Positions 62,501 to 64,000 of a stretch of DNA of 64,000 bases are shown piece after piece. Origin of the DNA: Undaria pinnatifida. Lineage: Eukaryota; Sar; Phaeophyceae; Laminariales; Alariaceae. The notes beneath the pieces were generated by a model. It ran no database searches. It was not told the DNA's origin and was given only the letters and a program-made list of their open reading frames with translations. The stretch spans positions 9,365,632-9,429,631 of the forward strand of contig JABAKD010000028.1 in NCBI GenBank assembly GCA_012845835.1. Reading direction: 5' to 3'. Each line of letters begins with the position of its first letter. The first letter of the stretch is position 1. A program made the translations under genes and the position numbers.

Positions 62501-64000
62501 ATTTTTCGACCCCCATCCGTCGGCGGATATATATATATATATATAATTTTGAAAATAAAACATGGTAGGAGTTGAACCTATTTTTTGTGAAGGTGGTTAC
62601 TTGAGGAGAGCTCTGTACCTTGACCCATGTAAAAACTGTCTGGCAAATAAAAAACGAAGTGGAGACAACCCCACGATAGGCGTGCAGCAGATTCTAAGAA
62701 TGTTCTGAGCTCCGAACATGAGGAAGGGGCTGAATATCTCACGCCCCGAAACATGACTTCGGAGTCATTCGTTCGCGGACTGATTCTACGATAGCCCCCC
62801 CCCCCAAAATAACCGGGCGATTTCTTTAACGAACATTTCGTGGCGACTCGACACGAGGAAGGATTCTATGACAAAGCGATCTTCCTATATTTTCTTGTTT
62901 GCAAAGTAATATCGAAAGAGGGCATCGGGGTGGCAAGGGGCACACCGTGTTTCATGAGATACGGCCGGGAGATGGTTTCAACACCGGCGATTTCGTTAAA
63001 GAAGAGTTGGGGGGGGGGTACCGTAGAATAACTCCGCGCCACCCGACCAATACTTGTACTGCTCGTGAGATTGCCGTACTAACCTTTAGTCTAACAACTG
63101 CCACCCCTAACGTGGACGGACTCAAGTGAAAAAATCGATTAGCCATCCCATGGCGTCGCCGTATGAAACGACAAAATACATTGTGCAAGAAAAAGTTGAC
63201 ATTTCCGATGACAATTGGGTCAGGAGCCAGCCTCGTAATTCAGATTTTCTTTCTTCTTTTTTGCCGAAAAGCTCTATGCCTTCATCGTAGCAGGCGTCCG
63301 TCCACCCCTTGACCACCAGCTGGCCTAGGCGTAGGGCATCCGATGGGCAGGTCTTGGGTCCTTGTGCCGGGTCTGAGATGACAGCTGTCATGAAGACTTG
63401 GCGAACCTTCTTTTGTTTGTACGGTGGTATGACGGGCTTTCGTGGATTGTAGTGTTTGGACAGCGCTAGCGATACCAGAGCGGGAACATAGTGCTTCTCG
63501 CCGCTCTGGTGACGCGCCGCACGAACTTAATAGCCATGGGTGGCAGCGCGGGCTGATTGATGCCCACGGGAGTATTTGTCGCACCGCCATAATAGCGCTC
63601 CCGTCACGGCATGGTGTGAGCTGTGTGGATGACGTCGCCATTCCCTCTCCCACTACCCCCCTCCCGTCCCCTCCGCCTCACCCCCCCCCCCCCCCCCTAC
63701 CGTCTCGCAAGGGATGCGTGGTAAGTAGTCATTGGAACGTAAAACATGGGTACGCCCAATGTCTGTCTGGTCGGCGAAAACCCGACGTGCTCCGCCCCGG
63801 GTACGACAGGGAAACGAGGGTCAATGGTCTTAATATTAAGACTACGGCTATGCGTGAAATGAGTGTATCCATGGAATGAGTACCCCCCCCCCCCCCCCCC
63901 CCCCCCCGCGACCCCTGGTTCTGTGACGCTTCGTTCCTTGGTCCGTGGGACCGATTGGTTTGCAGGCTCTGCAGAAGATAGAGTTGACATCGAAAGAGGC
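44415..64000 (+). CDS. QCT: Glutaminyl-peptide cyclotransferase (plant/bacterial type), 3' end beyond window
   Basis: Exons: 44415-44570 and 45345-45461 (inferred), 52818-52876, 55100-55262, 56021-56103, 56504-56624, 57627-57788, and 63966 onward (inferred). All phases fit. Core order: [125 protein letters not shown]. These are signatures of the five-bladed propeller glutamine cyclotransferases of plants and bacteria (PHD..AFTQGL; LYESTG; GWG.TtDG; LNELE...aNVW). The enzyme turns N-terminal Gln into pyroglutamate on secreted proteins. The proposed 5' exon encodes a signal anchor, fitting a secretory site. The final LNGIA...TGK.WP segment is not in the window. Confidence 0.85.
45345..45461 (+). 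CDS. QCT: Possible QCT exon 2
   Basis: After a pyrimidine tract (CTCCTTCCTCTTCCCTC) and AAAG, 39 codons read [17 protein letters not shown]...[11 protein letters not shown] to donor GTGTGT, phase 0 on both sides. A basic luminal stem-like segment with no family match. Confidence 0.4.
45765..46300 (+). repeat. Family G dispersed repeat, long copy
   Basis: CGATCGCGCC.GCTGCTGTG, GACTTGC.GAGAGG, GACGCCGCAGC.GG, ACACCAGCAAGCAG and CCCTTGCGCCTACC-like boxes are shared in order with 48330-48695. This copy also has a CAG/CAA tract (46100-46160). Confidence 0.75.
46340..46700 (+). repeat. Two family C terminal fragments
   Basis: CAGCTTGCAAAGATGAGTATT, AATTCGTCGAAC and ACAGCTGACGTC occur near 46348 and 46617. 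Confidence 0.7.
46790..47670. repeat. Scattered TATCGGAGTCTTCGCAC motifs
   Basis: Seven forward copies (about 46795, 46812, 46880, 47415, 47492, 47568, 47585) and one inverted (47660) of a 17-20 bp motif, several followed by AGGGG.TGTGCG. Spacing is irregular. Confidence 0.85.
47911..48071. mobile_element. Family H MITE-like element, copy 1
   Basis: ATTATGCCAGGAGACGG at the left and CCGTCTCAGGACGTATTT at the right are imperfect inverted ends. The body (CCAGCCGTCAAGGGTGTCA, GGAAAATTGCCGTC) matches the inverse of 59387-59551. Confidence 0.75.
48330..48695 (+). repeat. Family G dispersed repeat, short copy
   Basis: Partner of 45765-46300, lacking about 150 bp of its centre. Confidence 0.75.
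48752..50099. other. Intronic stretch without gene
   Basis: Nothing recognised on either strand; frames are short and dissimilar to known families. Confidence 0.4.
50305..51075. mobile_element. Family C foldback element
   Basis: Left arm (50305-50535, reversed) and right arm (50810-51075) are inverted copies about 230-265 bp long, sharing CCACAG/CCACAATG, TTTTGTCCCCCTCA, TATAGTTTCCGTGC, CTGTTGACCCTGG, CACCGACCT, GCGCGATCG.AGTATCACAC and GATCTCACAGCTG. The spacer of about 270 bp shows no coding signal. Extra end fragments lie at 50115 and 50245. Confidence 0.8.
51200..51560. repeat. Family C end fragments (opposed pair)
   Basis: A reversed end (TACACTCCAGCTGTGAGATC, 51211) and a forward end (GCGCGATCGGAGTATGACAC, 51442) face each other. 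Confidence 0.75.
52818..52876 (+). CDS. QCT: QCT exon with YPHDNTAF
   Basis: Acceptor CGCTCGCAG. Reads [19 protein letters not shown] plus AC, donor GTGAGA. The split Thr codon joins QGLSFDGG, giving the family motif YPHD..AFTQGL. The exact 5' edge could be further upstream, since the frame is open from 52749. A C-rich tract precedes it. Confidence 0.8.
52877..55099 (+). other. QCT intron with minisatellite and T-rich tract
   Basis: Contains the 60-bp minisatellite (53014-53490). From about 53935 it is strongly T/C-rich on the sense strand, ending in the acceptor at 55099. Confidence 0.7.
53014..53490. repeat. 60-bp minisatellite, about eight copies
   Basis: Units contain CGGCACTGTTCAGGGCACCC, GCACTATTGGGAA(C/T)AGGG and TTACT(T/G)TT..GAG..TATCA. 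Confidence 0.95.
55100..55262 (+). CDS. QCT: QCT exon with LYESTGLFG
   Basis: Acceptor CTGGCAG, donor [58 protein letters not shown] form propeller blade 1 with the catalytic-site LYESTG loop. Confidence 0.95.
55570..55860 (+). pseudogene. Two decayed tandem copies of the QCT 56021 exon start
   Basis: Acceptor-like TCGTAG at 55611-55616, followed by ATTCACTCGCTGACGTGGGG (still [14 protein letters not shown]), and a worn copy with TAGTAG at 55801-55806 then ATCCGCTCGCTGCCGTGGGG. Both repeat about 50 bp of upstream intron and the first half of the functional exon at 56021. Neither has a donor. Confidence 0.9.
55928..55965. repeat. Poly-C tract before QCT acceptor
   Basis: C run of about 20 and a second of about 8, lying 55-90 nt upstream of the acceptor at 56020. 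Confidence 0.95.
56021..56103 (+). CDS. QCT: QCT exon with [12 protein letters not shown]
   Basis: Acceptor TTGTCGTAG, donor [26 protein letters not shown] and KKKEFNF plus GA. LTW....gf.yd is a family motif. Confidence 0.93.
56219..56480. repeat. GATTGGTTGATG-type microsatellite
   Basis: Degenerate TTGATTGG/GGTTGTTGG units and (GATG)5 at 56352-56375, intronic. Confidence 0.85.
56504..56624 (+). CDS. QCT: QCT exon with [10 protein letters not shown]
   Basis: Acceptor [28 protein letters not shown], then [17 protein letters not shown]. The donor is either GTGAAG at 56625 or the one two codons earlier. The former is used because VK-VKRQDG aligns better. Confidence 0.92.
57627..57788 (+). CDS. 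QCT: QCT exon with INELE...ANVW
   Basis: Acceptor GGTGCAG, donor GTAAGA, 54 codons, phase 0. [20 protein letters not shown] then [20 protein letters not shown] is the family's LNELEyv.g.iyANVW..d.i..IdP.tG block. Confidence 0.95.
58618..58710 (-). repeat. Family F element
   Basis: GGTTAACGCCTCTACAACTG, GAAACCC.GTTTGGGG and GTAGGGAGGGATTTGGGGGC match inverted copies at 13215, 61310, 61500 and 61610, and a same-orientation copy at 31230. Confidence 0.75.
58915..59225. repeat. 60-bp minisatellite, about five copies
   Basis: TTTTCGAAGTTGGAAGA.AT, GGGACGAAACACGTGGAAGTA and TCTTGCT.GGATC recur. Confidence 0.93.
59387..59551. mobile_element. Family H MITE, nested in family A
   Basis: 165 bp with ends AAATATGTCAGGAGACGG (59387-59404) and CCGTCTCCTGGCATCTTT (59534-59551), inverted with few mismatches. 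It interrupts the family A terminus: ...GTACCTCC before and CTCTATCGTAGCACGC after, with ATC on both sides. Confidence 0.8.
60020..60260 (+). repeat. Dispersed repeat with empty MITE site
   Basis: AGAATGTTCTGAGCTCC, GAAGGGGCTGAATATCT, CCGAAACATGACTT, CATTCGTTCGCG and CAACCCGATCAA match the two flanks of MITE copy 3. CGCG occurs once here (60116-60119). Confidence 0.85.
60440..61020. other. T-rich stretch with repeated TACCTAGGC boxes
   Basis: TTGAATACCTAGGCCGCAGTTT, a CAACCCAA.AACGTCGAA box and TTGTTTTGCAAAAT recur three times (about 60780, 60870, 60990), so it is a degenerate tandem unit of about 100 bp related to family A. Confidence 0.6.
61310..61775 (+). repeat. Three family F copies and a family A terminus
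   Basis: CCCTTTAGAGCCCC, CCTATACTAA.TCCAAGTAAT and GGGTTTCCAGTTGTTAAGGC occur near 61318, 61508 and 61615. The last joins GTCGTTC.GAAAATG...CTACCTCTATCGTTGCA. Confidence 0.75.
61940..62330. repeat. Tandem duplication of about 150 bp with ACCCGGCGCGAAGACAAGG
   Basis: GCGAATGTCGTAATCCTC, GGATCGTTC and TTCGGCCAACAA occur near 61950 and 62110. CACCCGGCGCAAAGACAAGG-like boxes occur near 62022, 62167, 62228 and 62287. Confidence 0.85.
62685..62777 (+). repeat. Left flank of MITE copy 3 (repeat copy 2)
   Basis: Same sequence as 60020-60119, ending in CGCG at 62774-62777. Confidence 0.85.
62778..63034. mobile_element. MITE copy 3 (4-bp-TSD family)
   Basis: 257 bp, starting GACTGATTCTACGATAG plus a C-run and ending with a G-run plus TACCGTAGAATAACTC. 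CGCG flanks both sides (62774-62777, 63035-63038). The right flank CCACCCGACCAA continues the repeat interrupted at the left. Confidence 0.9.
63700..63907 (+). repeat. Poly-C-tailed dispersed repeat, copy S5
   Basis: CCGTCTCGCAAGGGATGCGTGG, GGTCGGCGAAAACCCGACGT and GACTACGGCTATGCGTGAA end in a C-run of about 24 bases, 58 nt before the candidate exon at 63966. Confidence 0.8.
63966..64000 (+). CDS. QCT: Candidate next QCT exon (partial)
   Basis: After GGTTTGCAG the frame [12 protein letters not shown] runs to the window edge, phase 0 as required by the previous donor. Its position would suit the variable helix before the LNGIA motif of the family. Short, so uncertain. Confidence 0.4.

Larger units (their letters stand above)
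57789..63965 (+). other. QCT intron (inferred, 6.2 kb)
   Basis: No credible exon was recognised. It is composed largely of families A, F, H, the MITE and minisatellites listed separately. Confidence 0.5.

Overview
The window is eukaryotic nuclear DNA. Genes are split into short exons by introns of 68 bp to several kb with GT-AG ends and GTAAGT/GTGAGT-like donors. There are long poly-C/poly-G tracts, many micro- and minisatellites, and several dispersed repeat families. Plant-type glutaminyl cyclase, a Sac1 phosphatase, an LRRC57-like protein and a decayed non-LTR retrotransposon together suggest a large-intron stramenopile such as a brown alga. That assignment is an inference; nothing in the window proves it.

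Layout. (1) 1-3.6 kb: left flank with an unusual 2.2-kb unit (1158-3376) bounded by a 16-bp perfect inverted repeat, carrying two arrays of an ACCGCACCGTAGGAT-like motif. (2) 3649-4676, minus: first coding exon of a LON-substrate-binding-domain protein that runs off the left edge. (3) 5.3-14.7 kb: mostly intergenic and repeat-rich, with one doubtful 49-residue membrane ORF. (4) 14934-23347, minus: a complete six-exon LRRC57-like gene (296 codons plus stop) assembled from matching splice phases; one intron appears to use a GC donor. (5) 23.3-27.7 kb: intergenic, with a MITE. (6) 27657-41714, minus, possibly starting at 44006: a Sac1-type phosphoinositide phosphatase in about 13-14 exons. It has the CX5R(T) motif and two C-terminal membrane segments. 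A decayed LINE lies in one intron. (7) 44415-64000 and beyond, plus: a secretory-pathway glutaminyl-peptide cyclotransferase (plant/bacterial beta-propeller type). Its 5' exon pair is inferred from phase, its core is clear, and its last exon(s) lie beyond the right edge.

The three well-supported genes are unrelated housekeeping functions: phosphoinositide turnover at the ER, an LRR protein, and N-terminal pyroglutamate formation in the secretory pathway. I see no operon or defence-like cluster.

The most interesting material is structural. A 256-bp MITE family has 4-bp target duplications, and an unoccupied site for one copy is present in the same window. The 3' splice region and first half of a cyclotransferase exon are tandemly triplicated as decayed pseudo-exons. 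Homopolymers are placed with strand asymmetry relative to splice sites. A poly-C-tailed repeat repeatedly ends next to exons. Exon boundaries were found by eye from splice consensus, frame and family similarity, so cDNA should decide them.
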